Assembly (NCBI GenBank): GCA_903840415.1
Contig: CAIMFY010000069.1
Span: 38,189 to 102,188, forward strand
Source: an uncultured Opitutia bacterium
Lineage (GTDB): Bacteria; Verrucomicrobiota; Verrucomicrobiia; Opitutales; Opitutaceae
Direction of reading: 5' to 3'
DNA: 64,000 bases
Part shown: piece after piece, positions 26,848 to 36,376 of the stretch
Position numbering within the stretch: the stretch's first letter is position 1
Layout of the letters: the number at the start of each line of letters is the position of its first letter
The notes under the pieces: model-generated
What the model was told of the DNA's origin: nothing
Databases searched by the model: none
Seen by the model: only the letters and a program-made list of their open reading frames with translations
Made by a program: the position numbers and the translations under genes

Positions 26848-27594
26848 TTAGCGGATCAATAAGGCCAAATCGCCTTTGTGCAAGACTCCACGCAAAGTGT
26901 CGGGTTGGACTTGGGCGACAGAAAAATTGGCGCGGACATCGCTGATGAGAACCGTGGCGACGTTTTCTGTTCCCTGGCTGACGTTGAGCCGCTGGCCGAG
27001 TTGCGCCCCGCGTGCCGAACCGAAGTTGAGCACAACAAACGCATTCGACGGGCCGACGGTGACGATGGTGGCGCGGCCGACGCGACTGGCGAACACCGCG
27101 GTCGAAGCGCCGGCGGCGGTCGGAGCGATGGCACCGTGGCTGGCATTGGCCAGTTGGCGTTCGAGTTCGGCAATGGTGGTTTTGTAGGCGGCGACAGCTT
27201 CGGGCGAGACGAAGGTAGCCCGCGTGTCGGAGAGTTCGGCTTTTAGGGCGGCGATTTCGTCGGCGCGGGCCCGAGCCATCTCCTCGTAAATGGCCACGGC
27301 GCTCTTGGCTTTTGTCAGGTCACGCTCGAAACCGGCGGCTCGGGTTTCGGCTGTGGAAAGTTTTTCTTTGGTCGCAGTCAGTTCGGCGGCTGCGGCCGTG
27401 AGATCGGACTTTAGGATACCGTTTTGATCGTTGGCGACCGCGAGATAGGTTTCGAGTTTTGTGGCGCGTTCGCTGGTTCCAACGAACTGGATCTCGAGGA
27501 GTCGCTTCGCGTTGTCGACGCGGATAAAAAGCAGAGCGGGAACCACCGCCCCAGCGAGGGCGGCGATGCAGAGGAACAGCGGGAAGCGGTGCAT
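26848..27594 (-). CDS. Signal-anchored coiled-coil protein with C-terminal beta domain
   Basis: 248 residues from ATG 27594; a GTG three codons earlier is possible. One N-terminal membrane helix (FLCIAALAGAVVPALLFI), then a long coiled coil (about 25-145, for example LKSDLTAAAAELTATKEKL), an Ala/Ser linker, and a C-terminal domain of ~80 residues (VVLNFGSARGAQLGQRLNVSQ, then VAQVQPDTLRGVLHKGDLA). That end resembles the small beta-barrels in MreC- or FlgT-like proteins, where a value at zero, a GxxxGxxL motif and an update of state recur. It is probably periplasmic. It lies 22 bp after pgi and 5 bp before the lipoprotein. Confidence 0.75.
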   Translation of the reverse strand: MHRFPLFLCIAALAGAVVPALLFIRVDNAKRLLEIQFVGTSERATKLETYLAVANDQNGILKSDLTAAAAELTATKEKLSTAETRAAGFERDLTKAKSAVAIYEEMARARADEIAALKAELSDTRATFVSPEAVAAYKTTIAELERQLANASHGAIAPTAAGASTAVFASRVGRATIVTVGPSNAFVVLNFGSARGAQLGQRLNVSQGTENVATVLISDVRANFSVAQVQPDTLRGVLHKGDLALLIR

Positions 27595-27616
27595 CAAATA
27601 CACGCAGCTGACCGAA

Positions 27617-29197
27617 TCACGCTGTGCGATAAGTCGAGGCGAACCACGGTGTCTTTACGCGTTTTTTCACGCCGCTGCTTTTGTTGGCGGCGAGGTGCTC
27701 AAGGATTTTGAACGTGAGTTCGGTCTTCGCCGGCGCGCCGATTTCGGCGGCGAGCTGTTCGGCGGTGAATGACTTGCCCGGGGCAGCTTCCAGCGCCGCG
27801 GTGAGTTTTTGTTTCAGCGCGATCACGCCGCCCGCGGCTTTCTTGCCAGCTTCGACGCCGGGTTGGTGGTAGGCGTTGATGCCGACGAGCGAGGCGTAGA
27901 GACCGGTGACGCGTTCGTAGAGCGCGATCAGCATGCCGAGTGATCGCGGAGAGACGTCGGGCAGCGTGAGGGTGATCGAGTGGCGGTCTTTCTCGGTGAG
28001 AGCGTCGCGTGTGCCGAGGTAGAAGCCTTGAAGATAATCGCCCGCCGTGATGCCGGGCTCGACCTCCAGCGAGGTCTTCGCATCGCGGTCCTTGAGGACC
28101 TCGATGAACGTCACGAAGAAATTGTTTACGCCCTCGCGGAGCTGCTGCACGTAGGCGTGCTGGTCAGTCGAGCCTTTGTTGCCGTAAACCGCGATGCCTT
28201 GGTTGACGACGTTGCCCTGAAGATCGAGTTCTTTGCCGAGCGATTCCATCACGAGTTGCTGGAGGTAGCGCGAGAAAAGCAGCAACCGATCCTTGTAGGG
28301 GAGCACGACCATGTCCTTCGCGCCGCGGCCGTCGGTCGCGAAGTGCCACATGAGGGCCATGAGCGCAGCGGGGTTTTGCGCGATGTTTGGCTGGCGCGTG
28401 ACTCCGTCCATTGCGGCGGCGCCATCGAGTATCGCCTGGATGTCGAGACCTTGGAGCGCAGCGGGCAGGAGGCCAACGGCGCAGAGTTCACTGGTGCGAC
28501 CGCCCACCCAGTCCCACATGGGGAAACGCGCGAGCCAGCCTTCGGCCTTCGCGGTGACATCTAGTTTCGAGCCGACGCCGGTGACCGCGACGAAGTGCTT
28601 CGTGTGATCGAGCTTCGCGGCTTTGAACGCGGCGATGGCTTCGAGCATGCCGTTACGAGTCTCGGCCGTGCCGCCGGATTTCGAGATTACGACCACGAGT
28701 GTCTTGGCCAGCTGGCCCCAGAGACCGTTCAACACGTAGTCGATGCCATCGGGATCCGTGTTGTCGAAGAATGAGACGGCGAGTTTGTCCTTGCGCGGCT
28801 GGCCTAGCGCGTGGGCGACGAGTTGCGGGCCAAGGGCCGAGCCGCCGATGCCGATGACGAGGAGGTTCTTGAATTTTCCTTTAGGCCCGGAAATTTCGCC
28901 GGAATGCACCCGGGTCGCGAAGTCCGTGATGCGCGCCAGTGTGTCGATGATCTCGGTGCGGAGATCGGATGACGGTGCGAGGCTGGGGGCGCGAAGCCAG
29001 TAGTGACCGACCATCCGTTGCTCGTCAGGATTGGCGATGGCGCCCTTTTCGAGTGCGGTCATGGCGGCGAACGCCTGTTCCATCTTTGGCGCCATTTGCG
29101 CGAGAAATTCGTCGGGAAACGGCATCCGCGAGACATCGAGCGAAATGCCGAGTTCTGCGTTGTGGTAGAAGTGAGTTTTGAAGCGGGACCAGATCAT
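27617..29197 (-). CDS. pgi: Glucose-6-phosphate isomerase
   Basis: 526 residues. Interconverts glucose-6-phosphate and fructose-6-phosphate. Motifs: [19 protein letters not shown] (phosphate binding), [36 protein letters not shown], and [12 protein letters not shown] with its catalytic region. It belongs to the PGI branch with an unusual N terminus ([19 protein letters not shown]) typical of some Verrucomicrobiota and planctomycetes. I chose ATG 29197; earlier in-frame starts encode non-conserved sequence. First gene of a unit with the coiled-coil protein and small lipoprotein. Confidence 0.93.
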   Translation of the reverse strand: MIWSRFKTHFYHNAELGISLDVSRMPFPDEFLAQMAPKMEQAFAAMTALEKGAIANPDEQRMVGHYWLRAPSLAPSSDLRTEIIDTLARITDFATRVHSGEISGPKGKFKNLLVIGIGGSALGPQLVAHALGQPRKDKLAVSFFDNTDPDGIDYVLNGLWGQLAKTLVVVISKSGGTAETRNGMLEAIAAFKAAKLDHTKHFVAVTGVGSKLDVTAKAEGWLARFPMWDWVGGRTSELCAVGLLPAALQGLDIQAILDGAAAMDGVTRQPNIAQNPAALMALMWHFATDGRGAKDMVVLPYKDRLLLFSRYLQQLVMESLGKELDLQGNVVNQGIAVYGNKGSTDQHAYVQQLREGVNNFFVTFIEVLKDRDAKTSLEVEPGITAGDYLQGFYLGTRDALTEKDRHSITLTLPDVSPRSLGMLIALYERVTGLYASLVGINAYHQPGVEAGKKAAGGVIALKQKLTAALEAAPGKSFTAEQLAAEIGAPAKTELTFKILEHLAANKSSGVKKRVKTPWFASTYRTA

Positions 29198-29305
29198 GGG
29201 AATGGAAGAAAGCACACGCTTAACCATGATTACGCGGATTGGCACGGACAAATTCAGCCGTCCGTGTCACCAAGAAACAGCAGGTTAATCATCAGAGGCG
29301 TAGTG

Positions 29306-29338
29306 CCACGAGAGGCTGCTGCCTCCGGCATCTCGTGG
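29306..29338 (-). terminator. Hairpin between rhamnogalacturonan lyase and pgi
   Basis: Outer stem 29306-29313/29331-29338 (8 bp, CCACGAGA arms) with an inner GAGGC/GCCTC possibility. It lies about 30-60 bp after the lyase stop and about 110 bp upstream of pgi. There is no U tract, so it may be a REP-like palindrome; its inner AGGCTGCTGCCTCC resembles the palindrome at 1976-2036. Confidence 0.5.
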
Positions 29339-29367
29339 TCTGATGCTTTCGGTGAAAATCTCTTCGA

Positions 29368-31674
29368 CTAATTCGCCGCTTCGTCGAGTTCCAGCCGCAG
29401 ATAGTCGTAGACCACGCCACTAGTAAGTTCACCAGCAGGGACGGTGAGTTCGATCGTATTTTCACCGGATTTCAGTAACACCGCATCGAACTTCACGGTA
29501 TGCTCCTGCCAAATCGCTTTGTTGGTATTGTAGCGGAGCGCATTCGTGCTCACCGGTCGGAGTGTCGCAATGGTCCGGCCGTTCACTCCGACCATGAATT
29601 GTTGAGCGTCGGCGCCGGCGAGCGCCAGCCGAAGTGCCGCCACACCACGAGTGGCGTGCTCGATATTGAATTTGATTGTCCAAGTGCAGGCGCGACCCCG
29701 GCCGTAGATACGCCACGGGCCGCTCTGGTTTGTTTGCGGGTATTCGTCGAGCGACTCTGCCTTCATCCAACCGAACCGTTGGTTCGCCGGATCCTTGGCG
29801 TCGGGATTCAACCACGCGGTTGATTCGCCGTGCGGCGTCTGCTGGAAGAACCAGTCCTTGCGGTAATCGCTCTGGCCGATCGTGTAGATGATGTCGTTCG
29901 GAAAGACGAGCGGGTAGCGCAAGCCCCAACCCCAGAGCCAGTAGTTCGCGCCGTCGCCCTTGAAAAATTTTCCGCCGGTGTGATCGGAGTAGCCGATTTC
30001 CCACAGCTGTTTGCCATAGCGGATCGGTTTCCACTCCAGCGTGCCGAGGTCGATCGATTTGCCGGCTTCGACGGCGATGTTCGCTTGGGCAAATTCTCCC
30101 AGCACGCCGTCGGCAAACGCATGCAACGTGTAGGTGCCGGACCGCACGTTCGTGATCGTAAACCGGCCGTCTTCGGTGCCGTCGTTCCAAAATTGATAGT
30201 GTTTCGCATCGTGAACCCAGTCGGTTGGACGCGGGGCAAAACCGCCACCACCACCGCGGCCACCGCGACCACGGCCACCACCCGGCGCTCCGGCGGGGGC
30301 GCTGGCGGACGGGGTCGCTGGCGGGGTGTTTACGACTTCACTGTTTGCGACCGTGACGAAGGCGTTGCCATTCGCACCGGCGCTGCCGGGCGCATCCGGG
30401 AAGGCCAGTCCGACCGTGAGATGCGGAAATTTCTTGGACACGGCTTGTGGATCGTTAAGCACGATTTGTCCGGTGACTGTGCCGCGCTCGTTCTTATGCG
30501 GGTAATCGACGCCGTCCACCCACTCGTAGGGCCACTTGGCCTTTTCCTTCGCCGCCTGACTGAGCGCGTCCTGCCAGAGGGCCGTGGCGTTGGCCTTCCA
30601 CGCGGGCGGCACGGTCGGATTGCCTGCAGTCGCGGCGAGCGTGTCGAGGTCAGCCTTCGAAGGCGTCGCGAATTTTTCGAGCGAATTTACATAGATCATT
30701 ATCGGCCCAATTACCTTCGTCCACGATTCACCGGCGAGGATGTTAGCCGAGGCTCCGCCGCCATAGTGCGTGCCGCGCCAGTAATTCAAAATAATCGGAT
30801 CGGGGTTTCCGTTGTCGCCGTAGTGACACACGAGTTCCTGTTTCGTCGCGCCACCGCTCAGGTATTCGATCGTCGGGTTAATGAACCAGACGCCAACGCG
30901 GTCTTGCGTGGACGACCAGCCATACGCGGGGATTTTGTATTGGACGGCGTTGTAGCTGTATTTGTGCTCCACCGAGTTCTTGTAAACGCCCTGGCTCAGG
31001 ATGCGTTGTTCCTTCGCGTGCACCACGACACCGGTGCCCCAATCCGTCGGCGCGCACTGAAGCATGTTGCGATCGGCATCGACCGAAATCCAATCGAACC
31101 GCTGGCTGAGGCGCGTGATGTAACGGCTTTCCGGCACGTTGAGCGGACCATAGGCAGACGGATGCGAAAAGATCGCGTAAACGTGCACACCGCTCTCGCC
31201 GCGTCCCATCGCATAGCGAATCTCCAAATCCAAATTGATGGTCCCGCCCTGCGCTCCACCCGGCGAGCCCGGTGTCAGGCCTGCCGTGGGATCGCCCTTC
31301 GTGATGCCCTTGATGGAGATTTCTGCGCGTTCGCCGCCGTTGGCCGTCGGATCGATTGTGACGGTTTCGGTGAGTCCACCGACTTTTGCGGCCGCAGACG
31401 GGTCCTGTTCCCAAACGCCCACGCGCCCCTGGTCGTGGCCGAGAAGATCGTCGCCGCGGTAGATCAGGGCGTCGAGTTCGCCATAGTGGCGCAGAATCCG
31501 CGCGGTGACGATTCCGTTGGAAAGCGTGAAAGTTTTCGCGTCGCTCGTGACGGCAACCGGCGAAGTGACGGCTGGATTGGCGATCGTTGGGTTGATTTCG
31601 GCGGCGGGCAGCGCCAGCGCGGAGATGGCGAGGGCGAGGAACAGGCGCAGGCTAAAGTAGCGAGAAGCGGGCAT
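29368..31674 (-). CDS. Secreted rhamnogalacturonan lyase (PL4-like)
   Basis: 768 residues. Predicted to cleave the rhamnose-galacturonate backbone of pectin by beta-elimination. Signal peptide at about 1-26 (FSLRLFLALAISALALPAAE). The N-terminal ~450 residues form the lyase domain (KTFTLSNGIVTARIL, YKNSVEHKYSYNAVQYK). A fibronectin-like middle domain (GTVTGQIVLNDPQ, then YTLHAFADGVLGEFAQ) is followed by a carbohydrate-binding-like C-terminal domain (WEIGYSDHTGGKFF to the end). An unusual Gly/Arg-rich insert (GAPGGGRGRGGRGGGGG) interrupts the middle domain. I chose ATG 31674 because it gives the signal peptide. No transporter genes neighbour it. Confidence 0.88.
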   Translation of the reverse strand: MPASRYFSLRLFLALAISALALPAAEINPTIANPAVTSPVAVTSDAKTFTLSNGIVTARILRHYGELDALIYRGDDLLGHDQGRVGVWEQDPSAAAKVGGLTETVTIDPTANGGERAEISIKGITKGDPTAGLTPGSPGGAQGGTINLDLEIRYAMGRGESGVHVYAIFSHPSAYGPLNVPESRYITRLSQRFDWISVDADRNMLQCAPTDWGTGVVVHAKEQRILSQGVYKNSVEHKYSYNAVQYKIPAYGWSSTQDRVGVWFINPTIEYLSGGATKQELVCHYGDNGNPDPIILNYWRGTHYGGGASANILAGESWTKVIGPIMIYVNSLEKFATPSKADLDTLAATAGNPTVPPAWKANATALWQDALSQAAKEKAKWPYEWVDGVDYPHKNERGTVTGQIVLNDPQAVSKKFPHLTVGLAFPDAPGSAGANGNAFVTVANSEVVNTPPATPSASAPAGAPGGGRGRGGRGGGGGFAPRPTDWVHDAKHYQFWNDGTEDGRFTITNVRSGTYTLHAFADGVLGEFAQANIAVEAGKSIDLGTLEWKPIRYGKQLWEIGYSDHTGGKFFKGDGANYWLWGWGLRYPLVFPNDIIYTIGQSDYRKDWFFQQTPHGESTAWLNPDAKDPANQRFGWMKAESLDEYPQTNQSGPWRIYGRGRACTWTIKFNIEHATRGVAALRLALAGADAQQFMVGVNGRTIATLRPVSTNALRYNTNKAIWQEHTVKFDAVLLKSGENTIELTVPAGELTSGVVYDYLRLELDEAAN

Positions 31675-31767
31675 GAGGGGACGAGACGCTTCCAAACCGG
31701 AACCGTTTCGGGCAAGAGTCTGCCGAAACGTCGGACAGTTTGGCCGTGGAGAAGCTACACCCCGCAC

Positions 31768-34700
31768 TCAGACGGCAGTCTCAATCGTCTCGTCAGGAAG
31801 CAAAGCGGTGATCATCGACGCGCCAGCAGTCTGTTGATCGGCGGTGAGCGTCAACGGATCGGCGTCAGTCAGCGAGAGGCCGACCAATTTGCCGGCGCCT
31901 TCATTGTAGAGGTCGATGAGCGTGCTCCAGCTGTTGGCAATGTCGCCCGAGGTGTCGGCAACCGAGAGTTGGTTGACCGTCGTGTTTGCCGCGAGCGTGG
32001 CTGCGTCGGCGGCTGCGACTTGCGAGATGTTGACTTGATAGCTGCCATCAATCTTGGCCAGGGCGCTGGCACCGGACGTCCAGTCGGCCTGCGTCAGCGC
32101 GAGGACGGGAGTCGTGTCGGTGAGATGAAGATTCGAGAGCGAGCCGCCCAGCGAGAGGATGTCGCCGAAATTGTCGGAGACGTTGGACGCGGTGTCGCTG
32201 ATGCCGATCGAGGCGACTTGGTCGACGTTGGTGATTGCGGCGAGATCAGCCATCGCCACGCCCGAGGCTGCGATTTGGAAGCCGGTGGAGATCTTCGCGA
32301 GCGTATCGACGTTATCGAGAATCTGAGAGGAAGTGAGCGCGAGAGTTCCACCTTCGTCGCTCAGGGCGATCGAGTTTACTTTTCCGTTCGCCGCCAGAGC
32401 ACTGAAACTCGAAGCGATGTCTGAACTGGAACCCGTCACATCCAACGTGCTCACATGGGAGTCGGCATTCAGCGTCGCGGCATCGGCCACGGCCACGTCG
32501 CTCAACGCTACTTTGTAATTACCGCTTTTCACGAGGCCAAGCAGTGCCGATGAGGCACCGTAGGTATCGGCCGACATGGTCAGCGCAGTCGTTGGATCGG
32601 AAATTTCAACCTGCGTGAGCTTGGCTTCGGCGGACAAATCAGTGATCGCGTTGGAAATCGCCGCCGCGTTATCGGTCACCTGAATTTGCGTTACGGCAGT
32701 GTCGCTGCTGAGCGCGGACACGTCTGCGACACTCGCCCCCGAAATGGAGACCGCGAGATTGGTGGAGAACTTGTCGCCGAGGCTCGAAGCCGCGCTCCAC
32801 TGCCGCATGGTCAACTGCAACGCCGTGGAATCGGTCTGGGCGACGTCCGCGATCTTGGTGCCAAGGGTGCCGAGGGTGTCCCACACCGAGGAGAGATGGG
32901 CGCCGGTGTCGGAGACCGCGAGGGATTTGACAAAGGTGCTGGCGGCGTAGGTGGCGGCCTTTGTGGCGCTGACCTCGGTAAGGTCGGCCTGGTAACCGCC
33001 GGTGATTTTGGCGAGCGTTCCGGCGTTTTGTTCGAATGCCGCGCCAGTTAGGGTCAGCGCGGTATCGGCTGAATCGGTTTGCTCGATGTTCACCAACTTG
33101 TGTCCGACTGCGGTGAGGTCGGAAAGGTTGTTAACGATGCTCGAGGCATCGCCCGTGACCTGCATCGTGGCGATCTTAGTATTGGCACTGAACAAGGTTT
33201 TCGCATCGGCCGCGTCCACCTGATCGACGGCGAGCGTGTAGTGCCCGCCCTTAACGAGATCGAGGACACCCTGTGCACTGTCGAGTTGGCTGGCGTGGAG
33301 CGCGATCGCCGTCGTCGGTGAGTTGAGCGTGATGCTGTTGAGCTTCCCGCCGGTGACGAGGTCACTGAGATTCCCGAGCGAATCGGTGATGTTGCTGCCA
33401 TCATCGGTGATGTCGATTTTGTCGACGGCATCGTCGGCACTGATGGCGTTGGCCTGCACGACGCTGGCGCCGAAGACGGAGAACTTCAAAGCGGAGTCGA
33501 ATTTTCCCAGCAACTGATCGTTGCTGCCCGTTTGATACTGGCTGATCGAAAGCGCGAGCGAACCGTCGTCAGTCTTGGTCACACCGTTGAGCGTGTCGCC
33601 GATCGAGCGTAGGGCATTCCAGTGCGAAAGGAGATTATTGCCGCTGTCGGTCACGCTGATTTTTGCGACGTGGCCGTTCGCCGCATCGGCGAGAACCTTA
33701 TTGGCCGTGACGTCGGTGACGTTGACCGTGTAGCCGCCGTCGATTTTGGCCAGCACCGAGGCTCGCGATTCGAATGTCGCCTGCGCGACATCGATCGCCG
33801 CGCCGCTATCGGACTGCTGGATCTTGGTTACTTTTTTCCCGAGCTGGTAGAGAGTGTCGAAGTTGTCCTTGATCGTGGCACCGGAGCCGCCGACTTCCAT
33901 CGAGACGATGCGCGCGTTGCTGGCGAGGTCGTTGAGGGCGGTCATCGAGACACCGGTGACGGCGAGACTGTAGCTGCCGGTCGTGATCTTGTTGAGCACG
34001 CTCTGCGTGGCGGTGAGCTGGTCTCCGGTGAGCCGCGAGGCATCCATCGACAGCGTGGAGGTCTTGCCGGTCAGAGCGATACCCTTGAGCAAGCTAAGAT
34101 TGTTGATTGTCTGGAGGTCGTCGAGGTTTGCGACGACGTTGTCGGCGGAATCCGACACGTTCACCGCGGTGACGTGATTGACGTCAGCGACGGCGGCGGC
34201 TTGGCCGGCCTTCACGCCGGTGACAGCGAGCTTGTAGGTGTGGTTGCTGTCGTCCGTGAATTTCGCGAGGAGGCCATCGCTGAGGGCGAGTTGGTCTCCG
34301 GTGATCGAGATCGCGTTTGCCGAGTCGGTCACCTCAATCGCTGTCAGGCTGTCAGTGAGGCGCTGCATTAACGACCATTTCTTGGAAATGTTGGCGGCGG
34401 TGTCGGCGACCGAGACCGTCACGACTTTCTGGTTGGACGTGAGCAGCGAGGTTTGTGCGGCAGACGCACGCAGCACGGCCAGATGGTAGGGGGTGAGGAT
34501 TTTTCCGATTGCGACCGAATCCTGGGTATATTGCGTGCCGGTAATAGAAAGCGGTGTAGCGGCATCAGTCTGCGAAATACTTTTTAGGCGTAGTCCCACG
34601 CGCTGGAGCGCGTCGAGATTCGTTTCGATCGCATCAGTGGTGTCGCGGACGTCGATCGACTTGATCTTGGCGTTGGCGGTGAGGGCGGGATCGCTGCCGA

Positions 34701-35298
34701 GGCCGAGAGTGTCGCTCACGCTGGCGTTGGTGATCGCGAGTGAGTAGGCGTGGTTCTTGATGGCGTCGAGCGCGTCGCCGTCGGCGGCGAGTTGGGCGGC
34801 CGTGATTTTCAATGTCGCTGCGGCGCCCGTCTGGACGATTTGGCGCACATTGCCACTGCTGACGAGCGTCTGCAGATCGTTGAGGTTCTTCTGAATATTG
34901 GCGCTCGAGTCGGAGATAGTGACTGACGTGACGTAGCTGGGCTTGGCGGCGATGAGAGCCGCGGCGCTGGCGGCCTTTACGTCGGTAACCTCGACGGTGT
35001 TGCCATCGCCCGCACCCCATTTCGCGAGGATGGCGCGCTCATTCGCATACTGCGTGGCGGAGACTGACAGTTTTGCGGTGCTGTCCGTGGTGGTCAGGCT
35101 GGTGATTTTGGCGGCGAGCTTCTGTAACGCATCAAGGTTCTTCTGAATGTTTTGCACCGTGTCGGCGATGACGACAGTGGTGCTCGGCTTGAGCTTTAGT
35201 GTCGTCAAAGCCGTCGCCACCGTCACAGGGTCCGTAGACGATTGTGGGACGAAAATTGATCCGGCGGAGGCTCCGCCAACGCCATTAACAGAGGGCAT
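31768..35298 (-). CDS. Large tandem-repeat beta-rich protein
   Basis: 1176 residues with no recognisable enzyme domain. From about residue 42 onward it consists of about 14 units of ~80 residues of the pattern VSDTxxNIxxNWxxLxxLG...IxxTDS...LxLT..Q....LAKIxxxYxxxVTxV.A..A. No cysteine is visible and Asp, Thr, Ser and Ala dominate, as in exported adhesins or surface-layer proteins. There is no Sec signal at the N terminus (MPSVNGVGGASAGSIF), so type I or another secretion route is plausible. An AAAGAGGACA motif just upstream is a good ribosome-binding site. It converges on nothing: the rhamnogalacturonan lyase starts 93 bp downstream on the same strand. Confidence 0.8.
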   Translation of the reverse strand: MPSVNGVGGASAGSIFVPQSSTDPVTVATALTTLKLKPSTTVVIADTVQNIQKNLDALQKLAAKITSLTTTDSTAKLSVSATQYANERAILAKWGAGDGNTVEVTDVKAASAAALIAAKPSYVTSVTISDSSANIQKNLNDLQTLVSSGNVRQIVQTGAAATLKITAAQLAADGDALDAIKNHAYSLAITNASVSDTLGLGSDPALTANAKIKSIDVRDTTDAIETNLDALQRVGLRLKSISQTDAATPLSITGTQYTQDSVAIGKILTPYHLAVLRASAAQTSLLTSNQKVVTVSVADTAANISKKWSLMQRLTDSLTAIEVTDSANAISITGDQLALSDGLLAKFTDDSNHTYKLAVTGVKAGQAAAVADVNHVTAVNVSDSADNVVANLDDLQTINNLSLLKGIALTGKTSTLSMDASRLTGDQLTATQSVLNKITTGSYSLAVTGVSMTALNDLASNARIVSMEVGGSGATIKDNFDTLYQLGKKVTKIQQSDSGAAIDVAQATFESRASVLAKIDGGYTVNVTDVTANKVLADAANGHVAKISVTDSGNNLLSHWNALRSIGDTLNGVTKTDDGSLALSISQYQTGSNDQLLGKFDSALKFSVFGASVVQANAISADDAVDKIDITDDGSNITDSLGNLSDLVTGGKLNSITLNSPTTAIALHASQLDSAQGVLDLVKGGHYTLAVDQVDAADAKTLFSANTKIATMQVTGDASSIVNNLSDLTAVGHKLVNIEQTDSADTALTLTGAAFEQNAGTLAKITGGYQADLTEVSATKAATYAASTFVKSLAVSDTGAHLSSVWDTLGTLGTKIADVAQTDSTALQLTMRQWSAASSLGDKFSTNLAVSISGASVADVSALSSDTAVTQIQVTDNAAAISNAITDLSAEAKLTQVEISDPTTALTMSADTYGASSALLGLVKSGNYKVALSDVAVADAATLNADSHVSTLDVTGSSSDIASSFSALAANGKVNSIALSDEGGTLALTSSQILDNVDTLAKISTGFQIAASGVAMADLAAITNVDQVASIGISDTASNVSDNFGDILSLGGSLSNLHLTDTTPVLALTQADWTSGASALAKIDGSYQVNISQVAAADAATLAANTTVNQLSVADTSGDIANSWSTLIDLYNEGAGKLVGLSLTDADPLTLTADQQTAGASMITALLPDETIETAV
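31770..35175 (-). repeat. About 14 protein repeat units (~80 residues each), partly in a three-unit higher-order period
   Basis: Units begin at segments such as VVIADTVQNIQKNL, VTISDSSANIQKNL, IDVRDTTDAIETNL, VSVADTAANISKKW, ISVTDSGNNLLSHW, LAVSDTGAHLSSVW and LSVADTSGDIANSW. From the fourth unit a three-unit pattern appears: a unit with Trp, a unit with no Trp, and a unit ending in LAKIxGGYxxxxTxV. One extra unit breaks the pattern near the C terminus. Confidence 0.8.
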
Positions 35299-35349
35299 TG
35301 TCCTCTTTATCGGCTTCGCCGGGCGCGACTTGAGGAGGAAGTAGGGCCG

Positions 35350-35376
35350 AAGTTTGGGCCCGGAAGGCCCAAACTT
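35350..35376 (-). other. Hairpin in the leader of the repeat-protein gene
   Basis: Perfect 11-bp stem 35350-35360/35366-35376 (AAGTTTGGGCC arm) with a 5-nt loop, 52-78 bp upstream of the repeat-protein start and about 50 bp after the hydrolase gene stop. No T run follows on the minus strand. It could be a terminator of the hydrolase transcript or a leader element. Confidence 0.6.
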
Positions 35377-35427
35377 TGCAAAGAGCAGAATCTCCTTTTG
35401 GGATTCGGTGCTTTTTGCGGCGTGATG

Positions 35428-36324
35428 TTAGCGGTCGGCGAGGACGCTTGTCTTCAGGAAGAGTTCGAACTCGTTGCGCTTGGCTATCACGTCGTCGTGG
35501 GCAAGGTCGGTGTGGATGAAGACAAATTGATTCGTTTTCAGCGCGTCGGAGTTGAGGGTGGTTTCATCGTCGACGAGAAGCTTGGTGCCGCGGACGGTCA
35601 GTCGCGCTTGAAGCTTTTCCGATTCCTCCTTCGTGCCGCCGTGATCGGTGTAGATGTTGAGGAGCCGGCCGTCGGTCCGGTCGGACCACTTCAGGTAGGA
35701 ATCGGTTTGGCCGTAGAGGGCATCAAAGAGCCAGACCTCGTCCGCGTTTTTGGCCAGCCCGCCGCGATCTAGAATGCCGGCAATGACATGATACCCGCCG
35801 CTGTGTCCCGAGAGGATGATTCGGCCGACGGTGAAATCTTTCGCGTTCGTGTGAAAAACCGCGCGGTGGCGGAGCGTGGCGACGACTTCGTTCATGAAGC
35901 GCTTGAAGCCGTCGGGGTCCTCGAGTTTTCCGCCGAAGGAATCGGGGGCGTCGTGTGGGCCCTCGGGGACGACGAGCACGGCGTTCTTGCCGCTGGAGAC
36001 CAGTTGTTCGATCAGGCGAAAGGTGCCGAGGGTGCCGGCGACGGTGTTACGCCAGCCGTGGAAGTGAACGATAAAGTCAACGCGGTCGGTCTCGCGAAAT
36101 CCTTTCGGAATGAAGAGCGCGACGGTGTTGTCAGCGTAGTGCTCCTTCGCCGGGTAGAGTTTGCTGTCGTAAGTGTGACCCTCCGCGCGCGCTGGATGGG
36201 GGAAAGGCGCGGAAGCGAACGGCGTGAGGATGAGCCGGCCTTGGGCTGCGTAGGTTTCCTCCAGCGTCTCGGCTGCAAACGCGGACGCGGCCATGGCGAG
36301 GAGGAGTGCGAGCGACGCCTTCAT
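35428..36324 (-). CDS. Secreted alpha/beta-hydrolase-like protein
   Basis: 298 residues. Signal peptide at about 1-18 (LALLLAMAASAFAAE). Alpha/beta-hydrolase traits: oxyanion motif VHFHGW, nucleophile elbow LSGHSGGYHV (Ser175), probable acid in EVWLFDALYG, and a late His in HTDLAHDDV. The substrate is unknown; esterase or peptidase of the periplasm or outside is likely. It is on the same strand as and upstream of the repeat-protein gene, separated by 129 bp that contain a hairpin. Confidence 0.75.
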   Translation of the reverse strand: MKASLALLLAMAASAFAAETLEETYAAQGRLILTPFASAPFPHPARAEGHTYDSKLYPAKEHYADNTVALFIPKGFRETDRVDFIVHFHGWRNTVAGTLGTFRLIEQLVSSGKNAVLVVPEGPHDAPDSFGGKLEDPDGFKRFMNEVVATLRHRAVFHTNAKDFTVGRIILSGHSGGYHVIAGILDRGGLAKNADEVWLFDALYGQTDSYLKWSDRTDGRLLNIYTDHGGTKEESEKLQARLTVRGTKLLVDDETTLNSDALKTNQFVFIHTDLAHDDVIAKRNEFELFLKTSVLADR

Positions 36325-36376
36325 GTCAGTACCTTCGCAAAGTCCGGATGATTTGGCGAGTGATCACCAGAAGCGA

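Noticed and set aside
29830..32424. 864-codon plus-strand open frame
   Set aside because: It is an antisense shadow of the rhamnogalacturonan lyase and repeat-protein genes, with low-complexity Arg-rich sequence.
35299..35427. Cyclic-di-GMP (GEMM) riboswitch in front of the repeat protein
   Set aside because: GCAAAG-like bits are present, but the conserved GEMM core and both stems cannot be traced.
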